DNA of 64,000 bases, taken from the NCBI GenBank assembly GCA_013397865.1, contig VZTI01002590.1:465751-529750 (forward strand), written 5' to 3'. Below the pieces are notes generated by a model. It had not been told where the DNA came from, ran no database searches, and saw nothing but the letters and a program-made list of their open reading frames with translations. Within the stretch, counting starts at the first letter, position 1. Every line of letters begins with the position of its first letter. The stretch comes from Struthidea cinerea (lineage: Eukaryota > Chordata > Aves > Passeriformes > Corcoracidae). The translations under genes were made by a program, and so were the position numbers. Shown here piece after piece: positions 37,790 through 49,524 of this stretch.

Positions 37790-40637
37790 GTAAGGCACGC
37801 CTGCAATCACCCTCCAGTTTCACAGGCACAGAACGAGCACCCCCTTCTCAGAAGCCGACAGGAGAATTACAGCCAATTTTGTTTTCTTAAACAGCAGCGA
37901 GGTACTCTCCCAAGGTACACAGCCAGCGTGTGCTGCGCTCCCTCCCTCCTCGCTGGAATGGTTTCTCCCTCCACAGGCTCAATCTACCTGATTATGTTCT
38001 CTCCTAATCAGTAATCTTAGTTTCCCCAGCTGTAGCGGCCCTCCTCGTTCACCCAGGATTTCTGGAGGGCAGGCTGCAGCAGCAGGGCAGCAGCACTCCG
38101 GGCACACAGGGCAAGGCAGTAACATTTTGGAAGCACTCGTGTTTCTGTCTGCTTTTTGTTTGAACATGGGTACAGCTTCCGCCTGTCTGAGAGAGAGATT
38201 ATGCTTCCTGCTTTTACAATCCTATTCAAAAGAGCTTAAAGTCCCTAAGAAAAAAAGGCTACCTACTTCATCAAGCAGGAACTGCTTTCCAATGCAGTCC
38301 TTCTTTTGTGCAACCTTTCCCTAAAACCAGCTTGTATCTCTTTCATATGTAACAGTATATATGCATCTGCAGTATACTCTTCCCTAGTTCTAGTCAGCAA
38401 ATAAAGTAGAAAAGATACGATTTCCTTCCCCTCTTTTTTTTTTCCTTTTGCAAACTAAAAGATAGGAAGGATAAGTACAACACATATTACCACAACCAAC
38501 TTCAACATAATCTGCTGTCTTTGAACAAGCATGCTTGCTCTAAGGTTGAAAGGGTTCTTTGGGTTTTGTTTGTTTGTTGATTTTTAATTTTTTTAAATTT
38601 TAATAAGTAGGGAGGGTGGTATGGGCAAAAGAATCTTCCTCTTTTTGTCCTGATTATTCCACTTAACCTGATTATTACATTATTAACTGTTATTCTCCCA
38701 TAAATCTCTTCCAATCCCAGTTTAGAGACTATATCAGAATTAATTAAAAATTTCCTTTAGTAGTTAAGAGGATAGTTTTAAAAACATTTGTGGACAGAAA
38801 GCAAAACATTGACCAAGGGACAATTTACATCAGTATTTCAAGTGGGCTGTAGAGCACAGTTAGGCTGTGGTCTGTCAGACACAGCCACACAAAACCATGT
38901 GGTTTTATGAGGCAGGAGATGTGGAATAGGAAATGCTTAGGACCACTCCATTGCAGGACAGCACGGTATGTATTTAAACACTGTGAATATCTCTAAGGTC
39001 TGGTGATTTAATAGCTAAGCAAAAGTGTCTTTTGTAGGCAGTGTAAACAGAGTTATGATATACCTTGGAATCTGTATTAAAAAAAAAATATCAATTAGTA
39101 TTCCTTTGACATCAGACCCAATTTAAAATAAATTATCACAAACTATACAGCAGTCTCCTAACAAAAGCTAATGCTTTGTATTCGTCACCCAAAGAATCGT
39201 GTCTCTTCATTCACTGTAACAATCCATTCAATTGAAATTTAAGGTCATTTCATGTCCTATTCAGGGCTGTACTCTGAATCAAGACTTAGCCTCTTCTATG
39301 ACAACAGACTAGAAGGTTACTTGAAAGTAAGTTTTCAGTTAAACTTGTTAGATTAAACCTCTAGAACTACTGAGTCAGTTATGGGAAGGCAACAGCTAAA
39401 ACTTTTTTAATTGAACACACAAGAGAATAGAGCATCTAGGTGTGTTCTCCTTGCCATTTACAGCATAGGGAATGCCTTGATGCCTACAGCAGGGCTGAGT
39501 GCATCTCACACCAGAACAGGGAGTTGCCACACTTCTCAAAGGCTCAGAAATGCTGTTTCAAGCCTCCTTGATGAGAAAAACAGGTCACACGTTTTCTTTC
39601 TCTTTCTCCTTTTTTCAACCAAAATTCAGCAGAAACTGTGCATGACTGAACATGTATTTGATAGCAAGCACTAGCATAGCACAGTACAGTTAATAAGGAA
39701 TTACGAATAGGGCTGCTATAACAATCACAATATAGTTATTTACTCCTTGTAACTCTGATAACAGGGAAACCTCTGCCACAACCACGTCTTGGAGAAACAG
39801 GTAGTGCAGAAAGACAGGACCACAGTGTCTATTCCCAAGACCTTAAAAATGAATATGACATGAGCATGAAAAGGTATTGAGAAAAAAAAGGCAGTAAAAA
39901 ACCAGCAAACACACTCAGTTACTGAAATTAATAAGTAACAACAAAATAATGGTTAGAGAGCATAGAGGAGCCTAGCATGAGCCAGACAACGTTGCTTGAT
40001 TTCCTAATTCTGGTTGGGAAGAAGAAACCGCAATTTTCAATGCAATCTGCTCCTCCTTGCAGCAATTGGATTCCAACACTCTGCAGTAGGGCAGGCATGC
40101 ACTGCAAAGGGCAGTTGCCTCCATCCCTCCTCTGTACCTCTTCCCCACAGGCACATAAGGACAGGCCTCATGTAGCAAAGACTTTGTCAAAATACTAATT
40201 CAATAGAAACAGTTCATTTTCATCTTTGATGTTTGTCTGGCATTTATCAAAATAATTTCTGTTCTTTTTTTTTTCCTAAGCTCCACAGGAGGGGTATTAT
40301 TAGCTGATGTGAGCAAAAATACCTCTAAATGTCCAAGCACCACTGCTTAGGTACCCTTACACCTAGACAAAATTATCGCTATTCAAAACTTAAGTGCTTT
40401 CTGTGAAAAGAGGTAATTTATTTTTAAAGATTGCTTACAGATTGTAACTCTATCTGGACTAATGGCAAGAAAGTCCACAACTTTTTTTTTAATCACACCC
40501 AAAAGGAGTATAAAACTACTCTGTCACACACAACCCTTCATGTCATATGTGAAATGTTCCTCATCTGGTGAGAAAAACAAGTCTAAAATCACACCCCACA
40601 GCTTAGCTTCAGACTCCTCTCTGATATGGGACTCCTA
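37790..40637. other. non-coding stretch with nothing recognised
   Basis: GC falls back to the regional level by about 38150. The sequence holds no identifiable repeat or exon. A T-rich patch lies at 38560-38610 and an imperfect stem (GGCTGTG...CACAGCC) at 38862-38885. Confidence 0.6.
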
Positions 40638-41262
40638 GAACCACAGAATGTTCTGAGTTGCAAGGGACCCACAAGATTCATTGAGTCTAACTCCTGGCCT
40701 TGCACAGGAAAGTCCCAAGAATCACCCCAAGTGCCTGAAAGAATTGTCCAAATGCTTTTTGAACTCTGTCAGGCTGGTGCTGTGACCACTGCCCTGGGGA
40801 GCCTGTTCCAGTGGCCAAACACCCTTCCTAATACTCCAACCTAAACCTCCCCTGACACAGCTTCAGGCCATTCCCTCAGGTCCTGTCACTGTCACCACAG
40901 AGCAGAGATCAGTGCCTGTCCCTCCTCTTCCCCTCACGAGCAAGTTGCAACTGCAGTGAGGTCTCCCCTCAGTCTCCTCCAGGATGAACAGACCCAGTGC
41001 CCTCAGCCCCTCCTCACACAGCTTCCCCTCTAGACCCTTCACCATCCTCACTGCCTGCCTTTGGATGCTCTCTAATAGTTTAATATCTTTTTTATATTGT
41101 AGTGCCCAAAGCTGCCCCCAGCACTCGAGGTGAGGCCACCCCAGTGCAGAGCAGAGCAGGACAATCCCCTCCAGTTCGCAGCGAAGTAATTTATGAAGAT
41201 ACTGAAGAGCACAGGGCTGAGGATAGAGCCCTGTGGAGCCCCCCTAGTGACAGGTTGCTATG
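40638..41262 (-). mobile_element. CR1 LINE, 3' portion with internal deletion
   Basis: The inverted CR1 begins at GAACCACAGAATGTTCTGAG and follows the same subfamily order as the copy at 16358: GTCTAACTCCTGGCCTTGCAC, CTGTGACCACTGCCCTGGGG, CCCCTGACACAGCTTCAGG, CTCTCTAATAGTTTAATATC, then CTCGAGGTGAGGCCACCCCAG. At about 41188 it jumps from the end of the reverse-transcriptase frame to a segment normally several hundred bases further upstream in the element (AGATACTGAAGAGCACAGGG to CCCCCTAGTGACAGG). An internal piece is therefore missing. The 5' end is truncated near 41262. Confidence 0.9.
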
Positions 41263-42152
41263 GAGAGTCATACTTTAGGGGCACGAGCTTTCATTCTCCA
41301 ACACCCATCCACCTTGGGGGCTGGAAAAACTGCCCGGAGCTCTCAAGGACCATCCCTCCTACCCTACCCAAATGCCTTCACCAGCTTCTCACCTTGCCTG
41401 CCACAGTCTTTTCCTTCCTCCCATGTTGCTGAAGCTTCTCTATCCACCACTACCAGATGGGGCTGACCTGGGGAAGGAGAGTTATAGAGCAGCTGTGCTT
41501 TACCCACTGAGGAACCAGAAGTTGGGAATTCAGCCGTTGAAAAGTAAATGCCATGTGGGTGGTTTGGTAACAGAGCAGAGACCTAGTTTATCTTTGTCTC
41601 CCTAAATAATTTGGAGCACAAGAGAGATACTTCCATGTTTTTGAAAGACCAAAAAAAAAACCCAGAGTTTATACAAAGAGTATAAGTAATCCTTACAAAC
41701 TGCTTTTTGAGAAGGAGCCTTCTACAAGGAAACCGGCTATGCTCTTCTGCAGCTGAGAGCTGTTACTACTGAGTGAACTTTATGCAGAGAGATACATGTT
41801 TTCCTCACTGGAATGATATTTTATAATCTGGGATTAGAAAATGAATAGCTAGGGGGAAAAAATAACCAGCAATAACAAAAAAGCTCAAAACCAAAAAGGC
41901 TTTCAGAAAGAATAATTTGATAAAACAACAGGCAAAATCCTGATTTTGCTGAGGTCAAAGGCAAAACTTCACTAGAAATTGATTTTGCTTCAAGATCTAA
42001 AGTCAACATCTGCTCTATTTAGTGTCACATTATGGAGGGGCATAGCTGTTCATTTGTGCTGGGCTCGAGAGGCCTAACTGAACATTCAGAGCATGTCCCC
42101 TTATCTTCCTATAAATGTAGACAAATAAACCTATTCTCACACTTCTGTGTAC
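41263..42152. other. non-coding stretch with nothing recognised
   Basis: The first 200 bases are moderately GC-rich with overlapping plus frames (41193-41605) that run out of the CR1 copy. They could be further, unrecognisable CR1-derived sequence. The remainder is AT-rich unique DNA. Confidence 0.5.
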
Positions 42153-42205
42153 ATTATATATATATAGAGAGAGAAAGTGTGTGTATGTGTGTGTATGTAG
42201 GTATA
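42153..42205. repeat. compound dinucleotide microsatellite (TA/GA/GT)
   Basis: A (TA)n run passes into (GA)n and then into imperfect GT/GTGTAT repeats over about 50 bases. Confidence 0.92.
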
Positions 42206-45200
42206 CAGAATTTTAATGTATTTTTATATTTAATGTAGTCTTATATTTCGAGGTTTGGAATGGGTGTGTATGTATGTTTGACCCACAAATTTTTCATCAA
42301 CATTCTCTCCCATGCTTGTACTTCTGTTTTACCCTTTTTCTTGCCAGTGTTATCAAGTGACAACAGCCTACCAAGCAATCACACAGCTTTTAAAACAGTG
42401 TTTTCCTAGAAGTTACTAGTTATAATGATATTTTGACAATTTTTCCAAAAAGGAAGGTATGAGAGGAAAAAGGAAGATCATTATGGCTGTATCATACTTG
42501 CAGGCCTGAAAAGATCTCAAATGAGGCAGAAATATATCTCCTTATATCAGGTGGCTGTAATTTTTCCATTTTCAATTCCTTTATACATTCACAGCTTGGA
42601 CTACCTGATGATATTCTATGTAAGATTAACCCAAATATGTCTATTCAGTCTAATGTCTTGTTTGTGATAGTAAAGGACTGCCTCATTAGGTAAGGAAATC
42701 AAAGGTGTAAGTTTTGCCACACAGTTTTAATAAAGCATAAAAAAATCACCTATCTGTTGGAAAGGTTTTTATCCATCCTGAGTTGGATGATGACAAGTGT
42801 TATGTGTTAGTGAACCATTACTGCACTGCCCACTGTAATCTGTCTGAAAAGTAACGTATAAATACATGAGAAATAGATCTGTGGCATCAGGGATGTTTCC
42901 CCGAGTAATATACCTAAAATTTAGGGTGCAATAAAGATCCATTAGATGCTAATTCCTTCCAAAATTACTTCACCATTATAATTATATGCATTCTGACTCA
43001 GTTTCTCAGAATTACTCAAGGACTGCTGTTACTCTGGCGGTATGATGACTACTTGCTTGAATGGAGATAAAAAAGCAGCTTCTGCCCTGGAAGACTATAC
43101 ATACTGAATTTAAACTGCACACATAGGCACTGAAGATATTATCAGATATAGCATAACGTACTGAAGCTTGTCCAATTTTCAGCTGGCATTGTGATAAAGT
43201 AAAAGAAACATTATTAAATCCTTATCTTCATGCAAACCCTCTCTCAAAGACCAATCAGACTTCCCAGGGTACTGAACTACCAAAAAAGTCAACCTTATCT
43301 ACAGACAACTGTCAGAAAATCTTGAGATTTAAATGCTGTTTGCTGCATGTAATGATTTCTGATAATTTTATAAACTGCAGTTTCACTGAGATTTGTAGTC
43401 ACAATTTTCTGGAAACTGATGTTTCTGTGGAGTCTTGATAATGTCATAATTAGGCAAGCTGTACAGTAAGAATCATGCAACATATATCCCAGCCCCTGCT
43501 TTCTCCTGTGAGGCTTTTCTGTCGCCACGTGCCTCTCCAGGCAGCGGCAGATGTCTCCGGCAGAGCTCCCCAGACTTCTGCAGGACAGGCCCTATTGTCA
43601 CTCTCTTCTCCTGCACCTCATTTCCTCCCTTAACTTTTGATCCAGTTACATTTATTTTTACCTTTCAGCACTACAGGGAAGCATCTGGGGCAGCTGTTAA
43701 GTGAAGCCAACACCTCCGCGCGCCTCGAGGAATCTGCGCCGCTCCATCCTTCACACGCTGCCCCTCAAAAGCACTGCTTTCCTCTGGGCAGTTTCTTGTA
43801 GCAACAATCAGGAACAGGGGTTTTGAGCACTCTCAGACTATGTCAGGGCTTGATTTCAACTGAATGGCTTTGGTAAAACGAGTTTTAAACCAGACCCCTC
43901 ATGAAGACTGGCTTGTGTTGAACACATCCTTGGGTAGCCTCGAAGGCTGGAGCTCATTTCCAGAACTCCCCAAATCTCTCAGGAAAGAGAAGCAAGCTGT
44001 AAATCCAGTACAATTCATTCAAGAAAAGCACATCACTTTTTTCCTAAAATTCAGTGTATAACCTTTTTTTTCTGTGTTTCTTTGAAAATACAGAGCCCTT
44101 AATTTCCTTCCTGATTTTTGGCCCTTTTTTCTTCTCCTAGTCTTCTGATTGTATTCATTTGCCTGAAAGTCCTGTTCATTTTATATTCCCATTGTATGGT
44201 CTGCTTTTACCTTAATAAAAATGATCTTGTCTACAAGACAATTAGAGATAACATTTATATCTAATTTTTAGTAAGGCTTATTTGTCCAAACTTACTTAAT
44301 AAAGATGGGAAAAGATACTACTGTAAAAGAAAATAACATTTGCATCCAGGAAATGTGTGTTTGCTTCAGATTATATTCTAGTTTTCTTTGACCAGTGCCA
44401 TGACTGGTCCCACAACCGTGCCAAGAGTGTAAAAAAGAAAAACAAAGCCATTACCAAAACATAAAAACCAAAACCCAAATAAAACCAAATATATCCCCAA
44501 AAGCAAAATTACAGACACACAAAAAGTAGTGAGCAGGATATCTCCAGCAGCACATTATTGACCTATTCTGGAGCATTAATTTTGTTTTAAGTCAGTACTA
44601 AATCAGTACAGTTTGTCTCAACCATTTTTTTCCATGTTCTCTCAGTTATAAAGCCCCAGATTGCTCGTCTTGTGAAACCTTACATGGTTAAATTTGCAGC
44701 AATAGTTCTAGTCTGCAGTAAACCAAAACCTTCTTAACATACATCTCGCTGATAAGGCCTAATTCATTTAAACTGACCATTAAGATCAGTGTAAATTGAA
44801 TTGCTCTCTTGGACTTCGTGATAATTGCTTGACAGACCAATACATATGAGGCTTCCAAACAGAATGAGTTATAGTGCTCAATACTGTCCCTACTTACTGC
44901 TCCCTTCCCTTACTCCCCACCTTCAAAATGTCACAGGAATTACACAATAATTTGCTCTATAATGCTTGTCATAGATCAGTTGTTTTGATCCCAATTAATT
45001 AAACAATCCTGAGTCTGCATACAGATAGTTGCAAATGTTCAGAATGATAACACAGACTGACATAACATCTAAGACATGGACTGTAAAATACACGAAACAT
45101 TCATCACTTCAGTTGCAATTACATAAAAAGTAATGCAGACACTGGACCTGAATCCAAGCTCAGAAGAGTTCATGAAAGAACACAACCAGAAGGTCATCTG

Positions 45201-45296
45201 TATTACTAAGTTTTTTTTTCTTATCTTCTTACATTTTTATTTTTGTTTTTGTTTTCGTCTTCCTATCCAGAGGACAGGAGCAGTTATTTTTATACT
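42206..45296. other. non-coding stretch with a minor CpG cluster near 43.72 kb
   Basis: Mostly AT-rich unique sequence. Between 43510 and 43790 GC rises, and CpGs cluster at 43716-43765 (CTCCGCGCGCCTCGAGG). This could be a small regulatory element, but no exon structure accompanies it. A frame of 65 codons at 43864-44061 has no recognisable domain. Confidence 0.5.
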
Positions 45297-45753
45297 GCAG
45301 AGGCTGCAACTTCAATATTGTACTCAGTTTTGGGCCTCTCACTACAAGAAAGACATTGTGGTGCTGGAGCCCATCCAGAGAATGGCACTGGAGCTGAGGA
45401 AGGGTCTGAAGCACAAGTCTGATGAGGAGCAGAGGTTGTTTAGCCTGGAGAAGAGGCTCAGGGGGTTGTAGTGGGGTGGGGATTGGTGTTTTCTTTCAGA
45501 CAGCAAGTGACAGGACAAGAGGAAACAGCCTCGGGGAAGATTTAGATTGGATCTTAGGAAAAATTCTTCACAGAAAGATTGGATTAGACTGTCCAGGGGA
45601 GTGGTAGAATCACCATCGACAGAACCGCTCAAAAAATGTGTGGATATGGCACTTGAGGACATGGTTTAATGGTAAAAATGTTGATGGTCTTCGATAGTTG
45701 AACTTAGTGATCTTGAAGATCTTTTCCAACCTTAACAATTCTATGATTCTAGG
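45297..45753 (+). mobile_element. CR1 LINE, 3' portion
   Basis: In sense orientation the CR1 order is ACTCAGTTTTGGGCCTCTCAC, ACAAGAAAGACATTG, GGTGCTGGAGCCCATCCAGAG, then GATGAGGAGCAGAGG and TTTAGCCTGGAGAAGAGGCTC, with CCAACCTTAACAATTCTATG at the tail, ending ATTCTATGATTCTAGG. It keeps only the last codons of the reverse-transcriptase frame plus the 3' UTR. The frame is broken after about 45470. The terminal ATTCTATG repeat marks the intact 3' end. Confidence 0.92.
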
Positions 45754-48460
45754 AATGATTACTTCCAAATCATTGAATACTGGTTATCTTTAAAAATAAA
45801 TTAAATCTGGAATAATGCACATAGTAATGAATTCAATCCTTTTCACAATCATTGAGACTTTGATCCTTTGCTGTGGGCCCTCTGGTTTAGCTGAACCTCA
45901 GCAATAGCAAAAGACAAAGTTGGAAATGTGTCTTATTTTGACCATTTTTGATTGCTTGCTATTTTATCTAGGCTAAGACACAGTTAACAGGAAATTACTG
46001 TCCGAAAAGGTCCCTGTTGAAAGAAATCAGTAATAACAGGCAGCCTTCAATACAGCAAAAGAAAGTATATGATGATAGCAAGAGGAAGCTGGACATGTTC
46101 AGAATAACTGTAAATTTTTAAGCGTGAAAAATGACAAAGAAATATTTTTGTTTCTGGTGTTCTCTCCAGATCTTTAAGTCATGATCCGACTGATTCCTAA
46201 AAGAAAAGTCATAAATCAATCTTACAGCTATGTGTGAAATGCCAGAGCTACAGGAAGTCTTAGAGAGAAGTCAGTCTAATCTTAATGGTCCCTTTGAACC
46301 CTAAGGAATCAGCTCCACTTTTCACTTGACCTTGGTTCTTGTCTTTACTCCTCTGCATATTCAATGAATTAACAGAAAAGTTGTTATATAATTTCTGAAT
46401 AACCTAAAATTGATAGAGGCCCATTTAATCTTCAAGTTGAATTTGATTCTAATTAACAAAGGCTTGCACTTTTTGACACAAGTCTAGACTGAGAAGTAGC
46501 ATTTTGGGGTTGACAAATCGGCATAAGCACATTTGAAAATAAACAGACAGATAGCCAAATGTAACAAGCGTAAAACTTTGCTACGAAACACTATTTTTTT
46601 TTTTTATGGAGCATTTCTAATAATATCATAATTGTCAAATATATCTACTCTTGGATGTATCTTTATTAATCCTCTGTGGAACGTGGTAATGTCACACCAA
46701 ATGTGACTGCTGAGATAACTTCTGCACATACAATACAATTAAGATATAGCAAAATAAACAACTAACAGAAGGCGCTTCGGTTTCACAGCCATTTTGAGCT
46801 TAAACTAGAATATATGTGCACATAATTGTACTATTGGGATTTGAGACATGCCTACAGCTGGGTTTTTGTTTGGTGGGGTTTTTTTGAAGGTAAGAACTGT
46901 TAATACTTCTCTCTCCAGCCCTACAGAAAACAAAGAGAGGTAGCTGTACGACAACTTGATAAATTGCTAATCATACACAAATATTTCAGAACTTCTTTTT
47001 TTTGGCTTTTTCATTGATCTACAATAACAAGAATGTCTAAAAGTAAAGAGGGCAATCTTACATTTTATTCTTTAAAAGCAAGATGAGATTCTAGCTGTGA
47101 ATGGACACATAAATCTTCACTACTAAGTAGGTCAAAAGGTGTGAAGAAAGTTTCCAATCACGACTGCTGCAATGCTGACAGACTGCTCCAACCAGCTCCC
47201 TGGGTTAAACTTTCTGCTTGAAAGCTGCATTGAGAATTAATAAAATAGAGCTCTTTCTCTTATCTTCTTTTTGCTCTCTGCTTCTCCATTCCACTTTTGA
47301 GCAGCTCTTTTTTCCCTTGCTGGGGAGGGGTGGCATTTGGCTGCCCATGGCTGCCCACTCAGCAGGCAGGTCCTGGGCAGAGGGGGAGTGACCTGGGAGC
47401 AGGGTCCTGCCAGCTATGAACCATTCCATGCTTCCCTATTTCCTACCTGTGCTGGCACAGGCAGCATAGATATTGGTGACTTCAGGGGAATGGGGGATGC
47501 TCTAATTCAGTGGGGGCAGGAATTGATCATTACTGTACTCATATGCACTCACACGCTTGTCTTCTTACTGAAATTATAACAGCATCAGAGCACCCAGGCA
47601 AACTAATGAATTGCATAATTGCACAGCTTCCCCTCATTAAAGAAATAAGATTTTTTTGGTCCCTCTTACCCATTTCAGTGTATCCTTTGCCTTCCAACTT
47701 GTACATGAACTGCAGGTTATCATTCTCCATAAAACAAAGGCTCAGCTATATCCTTGTACTCTGTACACAGCTCTTTGTGCTACACTTACATCAAATGGCA
47801 AATGGGAGAATGTCATTTTAACTAGAAACAAACTTCCTCAAATATCTCCAAGAATACCAAACGATGCCCTTTTAAGTAGATCAATGCTTAGTGTAGTGTA
47901 GCTGTCAAAATTCCCACCCATTTCAAGACAGCTCTTACCGGAATAAATACACCAGGCATTAAAAAATATTAGCCTCTAAGAGCTTTTCTTTTCCCAAGAG
48001 CTATCAAGTATTGACCAGGGAAGAAAATGACAAAAAACAGAGGGGAAAAAAAAAAAGAAAAGGTAGGCACTTGCAGCTCACTTTCTTCATCAAACTAAGG
48101 CATATACTAAACAGCTTTTTAAGCACCTTTGGCAGACTCTGAGCATTAACTGACTTTCAGTAACTTGCCTTAAAGAACAAGATGGGGAAAAACCTCCTCT
48201 TCCTCTCCGTATAACCTGACTGCTTAGTGCTCAAGAGAACAGGTGGGTAGTATTTACATATTCTCTTGAATTAAACCATTAAATTCCTAACTAATTTTTG
48301 CAAAACAGCAATATGTAGAAATACCAAAATGAAAAGGTTCAGTTCGTGCAAAAATAGTTTACTTTTTCCTTGCAGGTAGAGATGGGATCACCTTGGAACT
48401 TGGAAGCTGTCCTATCTCTCAAGCCTTGTTGAAACAGTTGCACCTCGATAAATTTTGGTG
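45754..48460. other. non-coding stretch with nothing recognised
   Basis: AT-rich single-copy DNA. A GC-richer patch at 47300-47470 has frames on both strands (the minus-strand frame 47429-47205 is lysine/serine-rich), but no splice sites or family resemblance support a gene. Confidence 0.6.
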
Positions 48461-48483
48461 GGTTTTTTTTGTTTGTTTGTTTT

Positions 48484-48515
<32 letters not shown>

Positions 48516-48516
48516 C
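48461..48516. repeat. T-rich tract with (GTTT)n and (GTTTT)n
   Basis: T runs are interrupted by G in a near-regular pattern, about three GTTT units followed by four GTTTT units. Confidence 0.92.
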
Positions 48517-48700
48517 CACAAAGCACTTTCCTTGGGCTAATGTTGCCATAGTGCCTTTTTTTTTAATCAGCAAATCTATGCATCAATATTTTTAAACAAA
48601 ACTGACAGTGTTGTCACTGCCTAGAGCTTGAGGATGGTGACAACAGGATTGAGTGTTTATGGGTAAGAATCAGGAGAAGGCCACCAAGGCAGATATCCTG

Positions 48701-49218
48701 GTGCGAGTCTGTTATAGACCTCCCACGTGGGATGAATAGGCAGACGAACTTTACCGTAAGCAGCTGAGAGAAGTCTCAGAATCACTAACCTTTGTTCTCA
48801 TGAGAGACTTCAATTTCCTATCCATCTGATTAAAATACAGAAATACAGCAGAGAGGAAGCAGTCTAGGAGTTTCCTGGGGTGTGTGGAAGAGAACTTCCT
48901 CATACAGGCAGTGAGGGAGTCATCTAGGGAAGATGCTGCACTGGACCTGTTGCTTGGGAACAGAGAGGGACTGCTGGGTGATGTGGTGGTTGGTGGTTGT
49001 TTTGGAAACAGCAAACAGGAAATTGTAGAGTCAGCAGAACTGATACCTTGACTTAGGGAGAGCAGAGTTTGGCTGTTTAGGAGCCTGGTTGACAGAGTGC
49101 CTTGGGAGGCAGTCCTGAAGGGTAAGGAAGTCCAAGAAGGACTGAGGAATGGAGCCACATCCAGCTGCCAGACACCAGTGGTGTTCCCCAGTGCTCAGCA
49201 CTGGGGCCAGTCCTATTT
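48701..49218 (+). pseudogene. CR1 ORF2 remnant: endonuclease piece joined to a reverse-transcriptase piece
   Basis: Translated from 48701 the sequence reads VRVCYRPPTWDE, a stop codon (TAG at 48737), then DELYRKQLREVSESL and FVLMRDFN near 48800. This corresponds to the conserved GDFN block of the CR1 endonuclease, with glycine replaced by arginine. Farther on, a block resembling NREGLLGDVVVGG is visible. At 49177-49218 the frame gives SGVPQCSALGPVLF, the reverse-transcriptase motif that normally reads GVPQGS. The intervening endonuclease-to-RT region, well over 1 kb in full-length elements, is missing. The frame is dead. Confidence 0.82.
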
Positions 49219-49524
49219 CATGAGGAGCAACTCAGGGAACAGCTGTTGTTTAGCCTGGAGAAAAAGATGTTCAGGGGACACCTTATCACTTTCTACAACT
49301 ACCTGAAAGGAGGCTGAAGTGAGGTGAGTGTCAATGACTTCTCACAAGGAAAAAGCAAAAAGACAAGAAGAAATGGTGTCAAGAAATGGAATTGGCTCAG
49401 GGGTGCATTTGACTCACCATCCCTGGAGGTATTTAAAAGACAGGTGGATATGGTCCTTAGGGTCATGATTTAGTGGTGAACCTGGCAGTGTAAGTTTAAT
49501 AGTTGGACTCAGTATTCTTATGGG

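Noticed and set aside
37415..38014. 199-codon open frame, the longest in the window
   Set aside because: It starts in GC-rich DNA where stops are rare, its product shows no domain, and it runs straight through a strong splice donor at 37790 into AT-rich sequence. I treat the island and donor as real signals but not the protein.
45133..45662. Frames on both strands around 45.1-45.7 kb
   Set aside because: They are CR1 sequence read in sense or antisense. The plus frame only enters the last codons of the CR1 reverse-transcriptase region.
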